Source: Oegoconia quadripuncta
Taxonomy: Eukaryota; Arthropoda; Insecta; Lepidoptera; Autostichidae
DNA: 64,000 nt
Assembly: GCA_949316235.1 (NCBI GenBank)
Contig: OX438742.1
Span: 11,717,315-11,781,314 of the forward strand
Direction of reading: 5' to 3'
In this document: positions 26,529-38,815 of the stretch, piece by piece
Layout: each line of letters opens with the position of its first letter
Position numbering within the stretch: the stretch's first letter is position 1
Notes under the pieces: generated by a model
Seen by the model: the letters and a program-made list of their open reading frames with translations, nothing else
What the model was told of the DNA's origin: nothing
Database searches by the model: none
Made by a program: the position numbers and the translations under genes

Positions 26529-26745
26529 ATCAATATTTCGGATACTTACCAATCATCTGGTCCCAAACTAAGTAAAGCTTGTGCTATGGAAACTAGATAA
26601 ACATACATAAATATTTATATAAACATCCATGACTCGGGAATAAATGTTCGTATTCATGACACCAACATTTACCCCTCGCGGGACTCGAACCGCAACCGTT
26701 AGTTTCGCTGACAGGATCACTATCCACTACACTAATCGGTCGTCA
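26529..26745 (-). repeat. SINE family 3, minus strand
   Basis: Closely matches the copy at 20.4 kb, with A box ttagtgtagtggatagtgat and B box ggttcgagtccc on the minus strand. It lacks about 15 bp near the centre. Confidence 0.8.
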
Positions 26746-27150
26746 CCAATAACAATGTGCTCCGAGGTGAAATATTCAAAATGCTGGAAGTAGTAACAAG
26801 TTAGATGCCTACCTTTAAATTTTCGGATAATGTATAAAGGCGCCATTCTAAAATATCGTCATCATCATAGTCCTATGTCTGCCACTCGAATCACGTGGTG
26901 GCTTGGTCTATTGGCTTAGAAGGCAGGACTAACAAGCATTAGATGTCCATGTATACAAGATTTAGATTTAATTACCTTCAAAATGTTGTATGGTTGTCAG
27001 GTCTGAACAACTTGTGATTAAATCTATATTTACCTATATATAGGCAAGATGTATACTGCGTTATTGAGGAAATAATAACCCTACCAGTTAACCTTAGCAT
27101 TCATAACGCGACCTTTCTTTAACCTGTGAGTTGACGTCGGCTGCGAGTAG

Positions 27151-27207
27151 TCCAAGAAACAAACTATGGCTTTTAGTCCTAACTAAAAGCTATAGTTGTT
27201 TCTTGGA
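27151..27207. repeat. Hairpin with 27-bp arms and 3-bp loop
   Basis: The left arm tccaagaaacaaactatggc (to 27177) pairs with 27181-27207 with a few mismatches. No target duplication or terminal motif is visible. Confidence 0.75.
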
Positions 27208-27379
27208 CCTATACCTATATTACATGGGTTTTTTCTCAGTTGATACTTAGTTATTACGTACTAGCTTGTGTCCGCGGTACCGATTATGTGATTTTTTTTT
27301 ATTTTGCCAGGATTTCCTTGGACCCTTCAACTATGCTAGTGCAAAAAATTAAGTCATTTTGATGCTCGTAACGACACGC

Positions 27380-27681
27380 GATAGCATCAGTGGCTCAGTG
27401 GTTAAGACGTAGTCTCCCAATTTGGGAGTTCCGGGTTCGATTCGCGAGCAGGCCATGTACCAAGGAGTTTTAAAATTTAATTTAATTACTTATGTGCATT
27501 TATCCGACTGGTCTTAAACAGGCGGAAACCTGCATGCCTAAGAAATAAAAATTCAAGGGCATCTGAAGTCCCCATTCCGCATTGGGCCAGCGTGGTGGAC
27601 TATGGCCCATACTCCCTCGTTATACGAGGGAAGGCCTATAGCTCTGCAGTGGGATGTTTACGGGCTGATAATGATGATGAC
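27380..27681 (+). repeat. SINE family 2, full length with target-site duplication
   Basis: A box tggctcagtggttaag, B box gggttcgattcg. The body contains aacccgcattgggcc-like sequence (ccgcattgggccagcgtgg) and the end is gtttacgggctgataatgatgatga. Flanked by CGACACGC (27372-27379 and 27682-27689). Confidence 0.9.
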
Positions 27682-28118
27682 CGACACGCTAGGTGAAGTA
27701 AAGACAAGCGAACAACTTTCGCATTCATAATACCAATTTACTTCCTCGAGAATTTTCCCGTTCGACCCGTTCACATTTAATTTTGGAACCGGTCAACGGT
27801 GACGTTGGTTTACGCACAGACGGTCTGTTGATCACCTATTGAAGTCAATCGACGATTACGATTAATAAATAATGTCCCTAAATTTATACCATAATTAACA
27901 ACGAGTAAATGATTAGGCACTGATTATTCCATCATAAAACTATGACGAGAGGCACATTCTCAATCTCCTTCTAAACAAGTCATAAAACTTCGTTTCGTGC
28001 TTTATGAAATTACGAGAGCATGCTCCGTAGAAAAACAGACGTCTAAAAAGGCGCCACTAAAAAGTAAACTTTATATTTTTGAGATGTGACGAAGTCAGTG
28101 TGATATTTTATTAAGTAC

Positions 28119-28148
28119 GGGGTAAGGGGGGTGTGGGCGGGGTGGGGG
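28119..28148 (+). other. Predicted G-quadruplex motif
   Basis: Five G-runs of 3-6 bases with loops of 1-3 bases (ggggtaaggggggtgtggg, then cggggtggggg) in otherwise AT-rich DNA. A C/G-rich patch follows (28160-28215). Formation of the structure is inferred. Confidence 0.7.
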
Positions 28149-28439
28149 TGTGAAAAATTCAGCGCGCTCCACCACCGGCGGCTGTGCTCTCGCCTGGAGT
28201 GTGGTGCTGGCTTTTTTTCAACATAGTTTTGTATCTAATTTGTGTTCAACCATTAATCTTTGACTCAAAAGTGGAGCTAGATTTACGTCCATTTTTAAAA
28301 CCTGTCATCTCTATAATAATGATAGTTTGAAGCTGGCGACAACTACACTATGAGATGGCATCTACGGACACCCTCAGCAATCTGCTGATTAGATCAGCAA
28401 TTACTTTAATTAATGAATAGAGACGCTTTCCGCTAAACA

Positions 28440-28620
28440 ATAGAAAATTAAAGGCGTGGCTCAATGGCATGGTACAAAACAGACGTTACTGGTTTGATTC
28501 ATGGATACGTTTGGTACTTACTTTGGTTTTTGTACGACATTTTTAAAAGTTTTCTTTTTAATGCACGACAGCTTCGTACTTGACCTCAATCACACCTGAT
28601 GTTAAGTGAAGATGAGTTCA
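28440..28620. repeat. Fragments of SINE family 1 in opposite orientations
   Basis: 28445-28500 resembles a plus-strand head (ggcgtggctcaatggcatgg, then ggtttgattc). 28556-28618 is a clear minus-strand tail (cgtacttgacctcaatcaca, then gttaagtgaagatgag). A further scrap, aatgccctactcccaccc, lies at about 28784. Confidence 0.55.
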
Positions 28621-29004
28621 TCTTAGGTACCTGAGTCTGGCGCCAAGCTTGTTGCTAGCATCACCAGAATCTCCCAACTAATTTCGGAGATTGGTTATCA
28701 GAATTCACATAGACAGAACCCAACAAAGCTTTCACACATCACTACTTGGCGACGTGGTAACTGGCCAGGGACAAATTAAAAAAAATGCCCTACTCCCACC
28801 CGAATACTAAACATGTAAAAGTTTTTCCCGGTGGTTCGATCAATGTTGCCAGTGACTAATCCTACATTTTATTTAGGGTTGTTTTACTGACCCTCAGTTC
28901 ATATAAGTAATATCCGGTGTAAGTGTCCGAAATATTTATTTATTTATTTATTATTATATTACCATTCGTTAGGCTAGTAAATTATCAACATGTCACATTT
29001 TAGA

Positions 29005-29230
29005 TAGATAGATAGATAAAGCATTTATTTACGCCACTGCGTTCACATAACTACATAATTTTTAAATTACAAAGAAATATACATACAAATAAAAGTAAAG
29101 AATAGAAAATACAAAGAGCGAGTATGTGCCGCAGTAGCACAAATGGGTTATGTTATAACTCAGTGTGGCATTGCTCTATGGTGTGGCACATCACTCAAAG
29201 AGCGAAACACTGGTTTTCAGTTACAACCCC
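29005..29230 (-). mobile_element. LINE-like 3' end with GATA-type tail, minus strand
   Basis: Minus strand ends gcgtaaataaatgctttatc followed by a (tatc)n microsatellite, preceded by about 200 bp that resembles a LINE 3' UTR. No coding part remains, so the family is uncertain. Confidence 0.5.
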
Positions 29231-31539
29231 TACAAGTACGAGTGCATATTTTGTTGCATTGGCAACACTAAATAATAAAGTTGTGTATTTTTTATTGTGA
29301 CAAAGTTTGCCTCTCTCACTGAGCTCTATGTGTCTACCAATCAAGGCTAATATCTGTAAGAAATGATAGTGGTTTTAATCGTGCTAAGCAAATACGGGTG
29401 CTACCTAATACAATAACTAAAACTACAGTCCATATATCTGCAGAGTTATTGGATAACCGATATGGTCACTTCCAAGCAAATCAAACATAGCCTACTTATT
29501 CAACTGTAGCAAAATTGAACCCCAAAATGTCACAAATTTATGATTATCAATATGTACTTTATGGGCATGTGACATATTGTTTTTGCAAACTTTTATTTTG
29601 CTTCAACTCTCGGTGTCCCGTCAGAACTTGCGTACATCTCTAAATTGGATGACAGTATTATGGTATCTTTGAGCTAGTCTGAAGATGGAGGCGGAAGGTG
29701 GCCAGAGGAACTAGATGTAAAGCTCCATCGGATTCGGTTTCGTTTGATTTGTCTGTCCAAGTACTCTGATTGTGGATTGTATCCAAAGTCTGGTGATAGA
29801 GCCGGAAGATGATCACAGCCACTCAAAAATAAAACAATGCAACTCCATCGGCTGTGGGATTTGTGAGTTTTGAATGACATTGTGATCATCGGGGTCTCGT
29901 GATGGATCATTTGAAGCCTGCCTTAAAAAGTATTTTTAATGTGGTTTTTTTTTATTTTTACTAGTTAATCTTATGGCTGCAACCGGTTACCAAGTTTTAC
30001 GGCACAGTAAAGCGGCTGCATAGCCTCTCTGGGATGTGTTGCTGGGCTCTCAGTGATGTTTTCCGCCGGAGAAGCGACCACTAGACGTCATTTAACTGCT
30101 GCGCGGATCTTAACTACATCACGGAGCCCGGAGCCCGCCGAAAGGGAAACGGAGCGGAAAAGTGTTTAGCACTGTGCTTATTTGTTGTTGTTTGAGAACC
30201 TAATTTCGTTTCCGGTAAAGCTGAGTATCGTAGGTAAGGGTACACTAATTGAAAAACCTACACAAGAATTTCGCATACGTGGCTGTGACTCTGTTCGCAT
30301 ACGATTACTTATTTAACCTTAATTTCAGTTATACGCCTAAGCATATATTTATGTAATCTAAGAGATTTCTGATTGACACGTTATTGTCAGCTCGGATTAG
30401 AAATACCTGGCCTTATAGATTTTAGCCATCTCCGTGGCTCAATGTAATGAATAGGTTTAATGGAGGCTGCAGGTTCGATTCTCAACGGCATAAATAAACA
30501 ATTTTTTTTTTGAATATGTATGGAACAAAATTGCTACGATTTCAATTAGTTAGAGCTAGATAAATATTTAGACGTTTAGGCTGTTGATATGTTTACTATA
30601 ATTCCCTTTAGAAAGAATAAGAAAACGTCATCTATTGTTTTATATTACTTCTTTGCCTATTGAGAAGAAATTCGATAAGGTTATAAATGCAATATTGAAC
30701 AAATACTAATCATGTACCATTTACTTGTGCAATAATAACCGGCAATTTAAATGTGTGACATTACATCAACTATAGGATAAATGTATAAAATGATTTTAAC
30801 TTAATAGCATAAAGACGGCCTTATGTGGAAATGGCAATGTCAGTAGGTAATCTTATTGTACATATCTTCTCGGTGTATTGAACGGCGACTGATCCAGCAA
30901 CAATGTGTGACAGTGCTGTATAATGATAGGTATCTTGTCCCATGTGACAATACAATTAGGTCGATTAAAGCGATGCAGCTCTGTGAGGGGCTATTGTCCA
31001 TCCAGCAGTGGACTTGTATAAGCTGTTGATGTTGCGACATGTATTGTTTGCGGCTTTCACAGCGATATCACTTCTCACGAAGCTCATCCGTAATTATTTG
31101 AAATTGATATAAAACAAAATGGTTGTTCAACGAACTATTGGACAGATTTTTATAGAACTATTGATGAATCTATAAAACAATGTATGGCTTAGATTTATGT
31201 ATGAGTTGTGTAGGTTTATAAATGTTATTAGAAAATAAATAATTACTTGCTTGAAAAATATACAATAACCTGCTGGACCGTGCAGAAATGAAAATAGAAA
31301 GCAATTTAGCTAGGTACCTACTTTCATAGCCGAAATGATAAGGTTCTGAAGATATCCAATATTGGGGGCATCCAAATTGAATTTACGTGGCGTCGCCCAC
31401 CATGCATCATACACGGAACGACACGCGTGAGATTATTACTAATCTATTTAGAATCAATTCATGTAATCAATGAATATCATAGAGTAGATACTTAGCTAGT
31501 CAAGATAGTAGTTTTAGATTATCTTTCTCTTAACGTAAA
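29231..31539. other. No gene recognised; one SINE head
   Basis: 29670-29900 has two related stretches (aactccatcgg and agctccatcgg about 110 bp apart), possibly an old repeat. A GC-rich patch at 30050-30165 has no frame. Confidence 0.4.
30423..30500 (+). repeat. SINE family 1 head fragment
   Basis: ccatctccgtggctcaatgt followed by a B-box-like gcaggttcgattctc. The body is absent. It is a decayed or 3'-lost copy. Confidence 0.5.
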
Positions 31540-31785
31540 CTAGCTTTCCGCCTGCGAATCCGCGTGGAAGATTTCATCAAAATCGGTTCGCCATAAAAAA
31601 CTAGATACCTAATATAGATAGTATCATTTCATTCAGCAAAAAGATTTACCTATATGTTAATCCAGATCCCAATCTGTCTACCCACCAAATTTCGTCCAAA
31701 TCCGTCCAGCCGTAAAGGCGTGAAGAGGTAACAAACATACATAGGGACATACACACAAACTTTCGCATTTATAATTGTATTTGGG
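31540..31785 (-). repeat. Dispersed lepidopteran repeat (related subfamily), minus strand
   Basis: On the minus strand: gcgaaagtttgtgtgtatgt, ctttacggctggacggattt, gacgaaatttggtgggtaga, and at the left end acgcggattcgcaggcggaa. A sister of the 32.8 kb repeat. Confidence 0.55.
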
Positions 31786-31941
31786 ATTTCTTCTTGCGTA
31801 ACAAAAACAACAGCTTGCAATGTCACACATACCTACTCAATTATTATATCACTTTCAGAATGATATTTGCACCCTTCACTATAATCAAAGTATCACAATC
31901 CACACAAATTCGTAAAATATTACAATGAAATATAGGTATTA

Positions 31942-32319
31942 TACTGGATGAGTTTTTTACCGTAAAGAAAGAATAGGGCATATTAGGTAAGTGAAATAGA
32001 AGTTATTGGTATAGGTAGTTTTTTTTTTCGTCAAAAACGCTCGCGCCCTTCCTTTTTTAATATGCGACTGGCAGGATTCGTAGGGTCAAGGGTAATCATG
32101 CGAAATTTATTTGGAACTCATATTTTCTCCAAGTTTTCTTTATTAATTTAATTTAATGGTGTAACTATGTGGAATAAGCTACAAACGCGACCGTCAAATG
32201 ACAAAATTAAGGCTTTATTCGATTATACTTTTGAAAAAAAAAAACCTATGCCAATAACTTCTATTTCACTTACCTAATATGCCCTATTTTTTCCTTACGG
32301 TAAAAAAACTTATCCGATA
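31942..32319. mobile_element. 378-bp MITE-like element with ~80-bp inverted arms
   Basis: The left arm begins tactggatgagttttttacc and continues aggtaagtgaaatagaag to a T-run. The right arm (about 32229-32319) is its inverse, beginning from the right tatcggataagtttttttac. The middle (about 32030-32225) has no reading frame of note. Confidence 0.75.
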
Positions 32320-32769
32320 TATACCAAATACATACTTATATTTTTATTTAAGGGAAGTTTTAAGTATCCATATAACTTAGATACTAATTACATTTACCTA
32401 ACCAGTTTCCTAAAGAATTTAATATGGCGATCAAAATTCGCGGCTGCAAAAAACGATATCGTTAGTTCTAATTTCAATTTTAAGAATGTTATAATAAGGT
32501 AACAAATACGGTGCGAATGAAAGTGCAAGTGCCTCGAGGGGCAGGCTGTGCGCCTCTCGGCCGGCTTTTGGACCCGTTCCACACTGGGGCCACCACTTTC
32601 TCCGCCCGAGGAAGTAGCTAGTTTTTAATTCGACGTGTCCCGAGAACGCAATCACATCCGTAGGTACCGTTCCGACGTGGTTCCGGCGAGCCAACCTGTT
32701 ACCAAGAATTGCCTCTATTTCTTATTATAAGCTTTATATTAAATAAGCATACATTTATATCTAATCTAA

Positions 32770-32980
32770 TTAATATTATAAATGCAAAAGTTTGGATGTT
32801 TGTTTGTTTCTCGATCACGGGTGAATGGATTTGGATGAAATTTGGTATACCGGTAGAATATACCCTGGATTAAGACATAGGATACTTTTTATCCCGATAA
32901 AGTGAGTAGTTCCCGCGGGATAAACAAATGAAATATATCCGCGATAAAGCTACTCCACGCAAGCCACGTGCGGAATGCTA
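32770..32980 (+). repeat. Dispersed lepidopteran repeat, plus strand
   Basis: Most complete copy: gcaaaagtttggatgtttgt, gatttggatgaaatttggta, ttatcccgataaagtgagta, ccgcgggataaacaaatg and a degenerate end cacgtgcggaatgct. Confidence 0.65.
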
Positions 32981-33868
32981 AATAAAATTAAAACGACATA
33001 ATATTGTCGTCAAGATTTCTTATATCTGGCCAACCCAATATTAAACTGTATCTACCTACTTTATTATATATATACCTATTAAAATAACCAACCTCACCTA
33101 AGCTACCCAAACTAAGGTCTTTTCTCTTAATAATACAATTAACTACACGATTTATGATGAATCATATAATTGTCCTTATATTGGTCCATAGACCGATGCG
33201 ACGAACGATTAACACAAAATTATGAAAGTGTTGCATTAAAATTGGAACTTAATTTATTAGTGAGTGAATGACAAGGCCATTAAGCTATTTAAAAATACAG
33301 TGAACGAACAGATAGAATACATAATAAACGAATACTGCAAAGCTGGTACGCTATTAGTAAGTATTTCGAGTTCGGATAAATATTATCTTTAAAATGTGAA
33401 GTATCATTTTTTGATCAAGTATTTATGTTGTGGTGAATGATTAATTGAATCACCACCAATTATCGTAATGTAGTCTAATAAAATAAACGCAATCAAAATT
33501 AAGTGTCATTAAGTTTTAATCTTACCACTATATTTTTAAAACTTTCCCAGTACCTACAGCAGGCGTAAAGGGTTATGTATCTGTACTATTGTATAGATAC
33601 TCTGTGCCTGTACGTAGCCGTGTGGTTCTCAGCAGAGTACAGCATAGGATCTACCCATCTCTTCCCGTAGGTGTCTTATTATGTGCTTCGTATTGCTTCA
33701 AGACACATGTCTGTCAAGTCTGTCTGCTCAGCGTATTTGGAGCGAAACTCTAAAAAATGCGTTTCCGTGTACAGAAATTAACGCATTCGAAATTTGAGTC
33801 TTTCTTTATACCGAATAGAATATCGATTGTTGGAGAATTCCGAATACGGGCGCTGCTCAGCGATTATA

Positions 33869-34442
33869 GTCCAGTAAGGATACACTTTTAACTTCCTATA
33901 ATTTTAAAGGCCGTGATTTTTTGGACATGGATAGAGTACCTGTCAGTGATAGAAAAAAAAAATCTAACAAATCGGTAGCTTGATTTAGTTATAATATACA
34001 TATTGAGTAATAAAACTAAAAAAAATAAAAAGACTATATGATTAAAATTACCACTGTGAATTACATTGCGTCAGAGAATATACTTCGAACCCGTGTAACT
34101 ATTTAAAAAAAAATAACTTCTTTACAATTATGAAAAATTTCTTCGAGGACAAATATCACGATTCAATAAACTATTTTTAGAAAATATAAAGCAGCTATTG
34201 ATTAACTTTTAGAAAATAGTTTTAGAAGATCCATCTTCTACAACCCAATGAAGTTCACAGTGGTAACTTTAATTTAATATTTACGTTTTATAACTAAATA
34301 CCTACACTATACCTAAAGCAAACAACACCTGATCCGTTAGAAAATATTTTTTACAATAGGATAGGTACTCTGTCAATGTACAAAAAATTTGGGCCTTTAA
34401 GATTATAGGAAATTACACCCCTAAATATTATCTTGACTGGAG
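33869..34442. mobile_element. 574-bp foldback element with ~200-bp inverted arms
   Basis: The left arm (33869 to about 34068) and right arm (about 34246-34442) are diverged inverse copies. They share aacttcctataattttaaag / inverse, agagtacctgtcagtg / inverse, and ttaccactgtgaa / inverse. The ends read GTCCAGT...ACTGGAG and TA occurs on both sides. The spacer of about 180 bp is AT-rich without a coding frame. Probably a Tc1/mariner-type MITE; arm divergence shows it is old. Confidence 0.75.
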
Positions 34443-36109
34443 TATTAGGCAAATTCCCAATTCACGTCTTGTATAGGGGTGACAAATCTGCCATGCACCT
34501 TTGCAATGTAGGTAACCATATTCACTAAGTTGCGAAGACTAGTTCTACAATATTCTGTTATAGGATATGTGTAGGAAAGTCGTGAAATTTCACTTTCAAA
34601 AATTTAAGTTTTTTTTTATGAACAGCAACAAGAAACGTTTATTTTTAGTAAACTTAACGTTCGTAATAGAGAAGTAAGACATGTAATTGTATCCATTATA
34701 CCGTTAATGCTACGCGTCTGCGTACTATGTAGGTAAATGATACGCGCGATAAACTTTTATGGACATTATGTAACAATACGTGGATATTTCTCGTACGTAA
34801 CCACTGGCGCTCGCGCCGGCCAGCATACTCGTATACCTACGTCAGTGTAGAGTAAAGATGATTTAAGAATTGATAACGCTTTATTAGCTTCGGTGTGTTG
34901 GACACAGATTTTATTGTCAGCCAAAATCGGTACGTTTGGTAGTTAGTTCTTTTTTGCGATGTCTAGCCGTACCAAATAAAAATTTTTGCGTTTACCAAAA
35001 TTTTATATCACTGTTGAAAAGCTTTAATTGTAACGCTATTCATCTGGGAAGCTTCGGAAGGAGGAGAAAGAGGAAGGAGTCGGTTGATCGGAAATTTATG
35101 AGCGACATTGGTGTCAACGTGAATGCGGTATTCCCATAAGGTGTCTATGTAAACGCCGAATGTCTTTAATTTTGTAAATTTCATGCAAATATTGTTCAGA
35201 TATTTCAGAAGGACCTTATTATTTATTTATAAATCATATGTCCAGCATCACGCGGAACAATACCGCTATTACTACGGAGAGAGCTCTCACACAATAGTTT
35301 TCACTTTGTGCATCGGGTGACGAGTGGTTTTGCTTTACTTTCTTTGCTCCCACCTCACGTGTGACTTTCACAGTCCTGTGTCGCGCTAATAGATTAATGG
35401 CGTCGCACGTACCGCTCATCCATACGATCAATGCGGTTGCCATTTTTGGAAAACTGTTTTCATTGGCCAGTTATTCGTTTGACCTGTGGTTGGAACCCCT
35501 TTTCGAGAAATCTGAATACATCTGTATTATAAAACGTTGAGTCAGGAATAAATGTTCGTATTCATGATGATTCTTGATCACACAAGCGTTTGTGGGTTTT
35601 GAACTCGCAACCGTTGATTTCAAAGGCAGAGTCTCTATGGTGTATTACCAATTGGCGGTGTAAAAATTAGTGGAAAGTGTCCGTACCTATTTATAATGGT
35701 TACATCGAGGTGCTAGATCTTGTTTTTCTTTCTCCAAAACATTTATATTCTCGTGTATCGTATGCCATTTCGCAAGCGATTCGTAAAGCATTGTTGCTGC
35801 TACATTTTATTTTTGTATACTTGCGTACATTTTTTTGTTTTTTTTTTTAAATTGAACCACTGGCGCTAAGTGACGTAGCTACTAAGATGCGAGGTAGTGT
35901 AGTACATGAAACCCACAAAGCAAGTAGGTTCACGTAGTGAACGTAGAGGAAAGGTCTGAAAGACGAGAAAAAGTCTGAAAGACTTCACACTTCGACGAGC
36001 CGTGCTTCGAGGTGGGGCAAAATAAATAAAATTTTATTTCTGAAAACTCTTTAGTAAAAGTTGAGGCAAGTAGTAAAGTTCCATCTACAAATTCTTTTCA
36101 AGACGACCT
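34443..36109. other. No gene recognised
   Basis: Aside from a decayed SINE at 35.5 kb, nothing supported. The open frame at 34936-35139 has no recognisable domain. Confidence 0.45.
35525..35655 (-). repeat. Decayed SINE of the family 3/4 group
   Basis: Minus strand shows the gggttcg-type B box damaged to gagttcaaaacccac and the shared catgaatacgaacatttatt. Only about 130 bp remains. Confidence 0.5.
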
Positions 36110-36228
36110 GTGAAATGTACCCCAACCCGCATTGAGCCAGCGTGGTGGACTATGGCCCATACGCTCCCTCATTATACGAGGGAAGGCCTATATCCCTGCA
36201 GTGGGAAGTTTACGGGCTGATGATGATG
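36110..36228 (+). repeat. SINE family 2, 3' part
   Basis: aacccgcattgagccagcgt, then gactatggcccatacgc and gggaagtttacgggctgatg. The head is absent. Confidence 0.7.
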
Positions 36229-36549
36229 TAAAATGTTGGAAATAAATTTATTAACAGCTTCACACGTCATTTACGAGAACGTAATTCGTTGATACAAAAT
36301 ATTAAACTAATATCGATGTCTTTTTTGTAGTTTGACGAAGCGCTTACAACCAGCAATACGAGACGAAATGAGATTAAAAAAAAAATCCTATTGGTTATAA
36401 ATCATTATTATCCACTAATATCGGAGAAAATCGACGACAAAATTATTTCAATAAAAATATCTACATTACATGGCAAGTATATATCAAAAAATACCACTGT
36501 CTATTTTATGCATATTAAATTTCGTATTTTTGAAAAGTCTTAAGTCAAA

Positions 36550-36690
36550 AGATTTTATTTCATAGGATAAAAATGTCACTTAAAAATGTTACATTTTTAA
36601 TTTAATATTAAAATTACTGTTCATTCACTAAGTAGCCTCGCGGGTAAAGAGCCAGGAAGAAACTCGAGTCGTACTTTTTAAGCAGGTTTT
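36550..36690 (-). mobile_element. 3' end of the same CR1/Jockey-like LINE family, minus strand
   Basis: Read on the minus strand, it matches the 3' UTR at 41920-42050. It contains gagtttcttcctggctc, then ttagtgaatgaacagtaa, and ends with tatcctatgaaataaaat. Only the last ~140 bp remains, as expected of strong 5' truncation. Confidence 0.7.
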
Positions 36691-37580
36691 TGGTTACAAT
36701 AATTTTAATTCGACAAAACCAGAAAAAAATATCAGAAAAAAATATATTATATTTATAATTAGACTGAATATCGCCGAGCGGCCTATAGGACGATTTTTTT
36801 ACCTACTACGTTTCATATTATTATTCATTTAATGCTTAGGTCAAAATGAACGTCAAAACATTGGCACATATTTTCCTCTAACCGAATTTTACTTTTAACA
36901 ATTTTTAGGGTGCCGACCTTATTTTAAACGGACCCCTTGTATTCTTTGTTATCCGTCTGCCCGAGTGTCAAGGCCCATTTTTTCAGAAAAGTCTGGGTAT
37001 CCAGTTGAAATTAGAAGATATCAAATACTAAGATCTACGGCCGTAAACTGCTGTAAAAAGGTTGGGTGCTAATAGTTTGTATTTTACGTACTACATGACA
37101 AATTTAATTTAGCGGTTTTCTTCATACAACTTCTACGTAAGTAACTACATTATATAGCTTTGTCAGTTTAAAGGGTTGGAGTCTTTCATTTGGCCGTTTT
37201 TCTTGATAATCTAAATTTAAAAACAGTTCGCCGTTTTCCTTTTCGTACAAGGACCGTTACCCGCGCTACTCCCCACTGCGTACTGCTATGATTATTACTA
37301 TTGTCACAAATTCGTTATTTGTCGTTCCTTTCCAGACTACTGATCTAATCAAGCCTCTTGTGAGAAAGTCTGCTCACTCGAGCAATCGATCTTTTGCCAC
37401 GTAAGATTTATAATTCTATTAAGCGTACGATTTCGAAATTGCAGATGATCTTGCGGTGCAAGGAGAATATTATGTAAGCGGATGCTTGTGCAAACACATA
37501 TACCAGAAATGTGCGAAAAGGTCTCGCCCGGTCGTACAGATTTCATAAGTGCACAATTAATTAAATCACGTCACGTAATA

Positions 37581-37751
37581 AATAATATTTACCATAGTTT
37601 CTGACAATAATATAAGTAGATACTACTTTGTCAGATTGTCATTCTTGTCAGATTTCTTTTCAGATTGTTGTCAGAAACTATGCTAAATATTATTTTCGTA
37701 GTTTCTGACAATAATATAAGTAGTATTTACTTATATTACTGTCAAAAACTA
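37581..37751. repeat. Two adjacent hairpins sharing one arm sequence
   Basis: Hairpin 1 has 26-bp arms (37581-37606 and 37667-37692, one mismatch) containing catagtttctgacaa and its inverse. Hairpin 2 has 25-bp arms (37697-37721 and 37727-37751, two mismatches) with a 5-nt loop, and its left arm repeats gtagtttctgacaataatat of hairpin 1. Confidence 0.8.
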
Positions 37752-38705
37752 CCTGAAATGTACCTACTTACCTGAAATGTTAGGGATGGCTCTACGTACG
37801 ATACAGTTTTATTAATAATGGATACAGTAAAAGACGATTATTGCATTCAGTGAAATTATATTACATACCAAGCGGCGTATTATGAGGTATTAGAGTTATA
37901 CACGGCTGTATTGTTAGAGTTGTTCCCGCCAAAATGCCCCTATAATGTTTACGATAATGTTAAAATTGACAATCAGTATGTACATAAGGTAGTTTAGTTC
38001 ACATTTCTTAACGAATGAACACAAAGACGTGGATGAGACTTTCCTTTTATGAAAATACCTGTAACAGATACTTATTACTTAGTTATCATCTAGTTTCTTT
38101 TGCCGCATCCGCACAATGCAGCATGTACAATGCTCGCTCTAGCAGGCACGTCGCGTCGCCTGTCGGTATTGCCATTTAAATAATGTTGTGTAACTAATGA
38201 AATGAATCAGTTGTGTATGGTCCTGTTGGCCGGCCAATGCATGTACACGTCATTATTATCGTTACGTAACGATGTGTGCATTTGTATGTGGGATCTGTGC
38301 ATTATGAAATATGAACTTTGTGGAGTGAAAGTAGATTATGTGATGTCACTAAAATTGTCAACGTGGGTAAACTTTAACTTTTAATTTACAAGGTCCGACA
38401 ATAGGTGCCTTGGCCATTTGGACATGATTTACATAAAGCATAGCTCAGGTTAACCAGGTACCCCTCTGCGTAGTGTAATTTTTTTATAGGTGATTATATT
38501 TTTGGTCTGAAGGGCAATGCGCCCATACAGCCAGGGTATTTATTTTCTTATTTTTTCTTTTATAAGACCGAAACGATCGAAGGCCATAGCCATATCTACT
38601 GTATACTTCTGTTCTCTAAGTAGATACATGATAGTATCTTGCGGTCCTTACCGAGGATTTTGAAGATTTCTTGTTCACACCCACCTAGATACACAAAATA
38701 TCAAA

Positions 38706-38815
38706 TCAAATCCGCTTTATTGTTTAAATAAGGAAGGTACATTTAAATATAGAAACTACAAATTAGGCGGCCTTATCGCTAACAGCGATCTCTTCCAAGG
38801 TTTACTTCTCTCTCA
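38706..38815 (-). mobile_element. LINE 3' end (jockey-type), minus strand
   Basis: On the minus strand it reads ccttggaagagatcgctgtt then agcgataaggccgcctaatt and ends aacaataaagcggatttgat. This is a widespread insect non-LTR tail with the gagatcgct...aataaag pattern. Confidence 0.7.

Noticed and set aside
27385..27450. tRNA-like sequence with good A and B boxes (also at 2.9, 14.1, 20.4, 44.1 and 46.0 kb)
   Set aside because: Each is the head of a longer repeated unit with a shared 3' body, A-rich or microsatellite end and target duplications, so they are SINE promoters, not tRNA genes.
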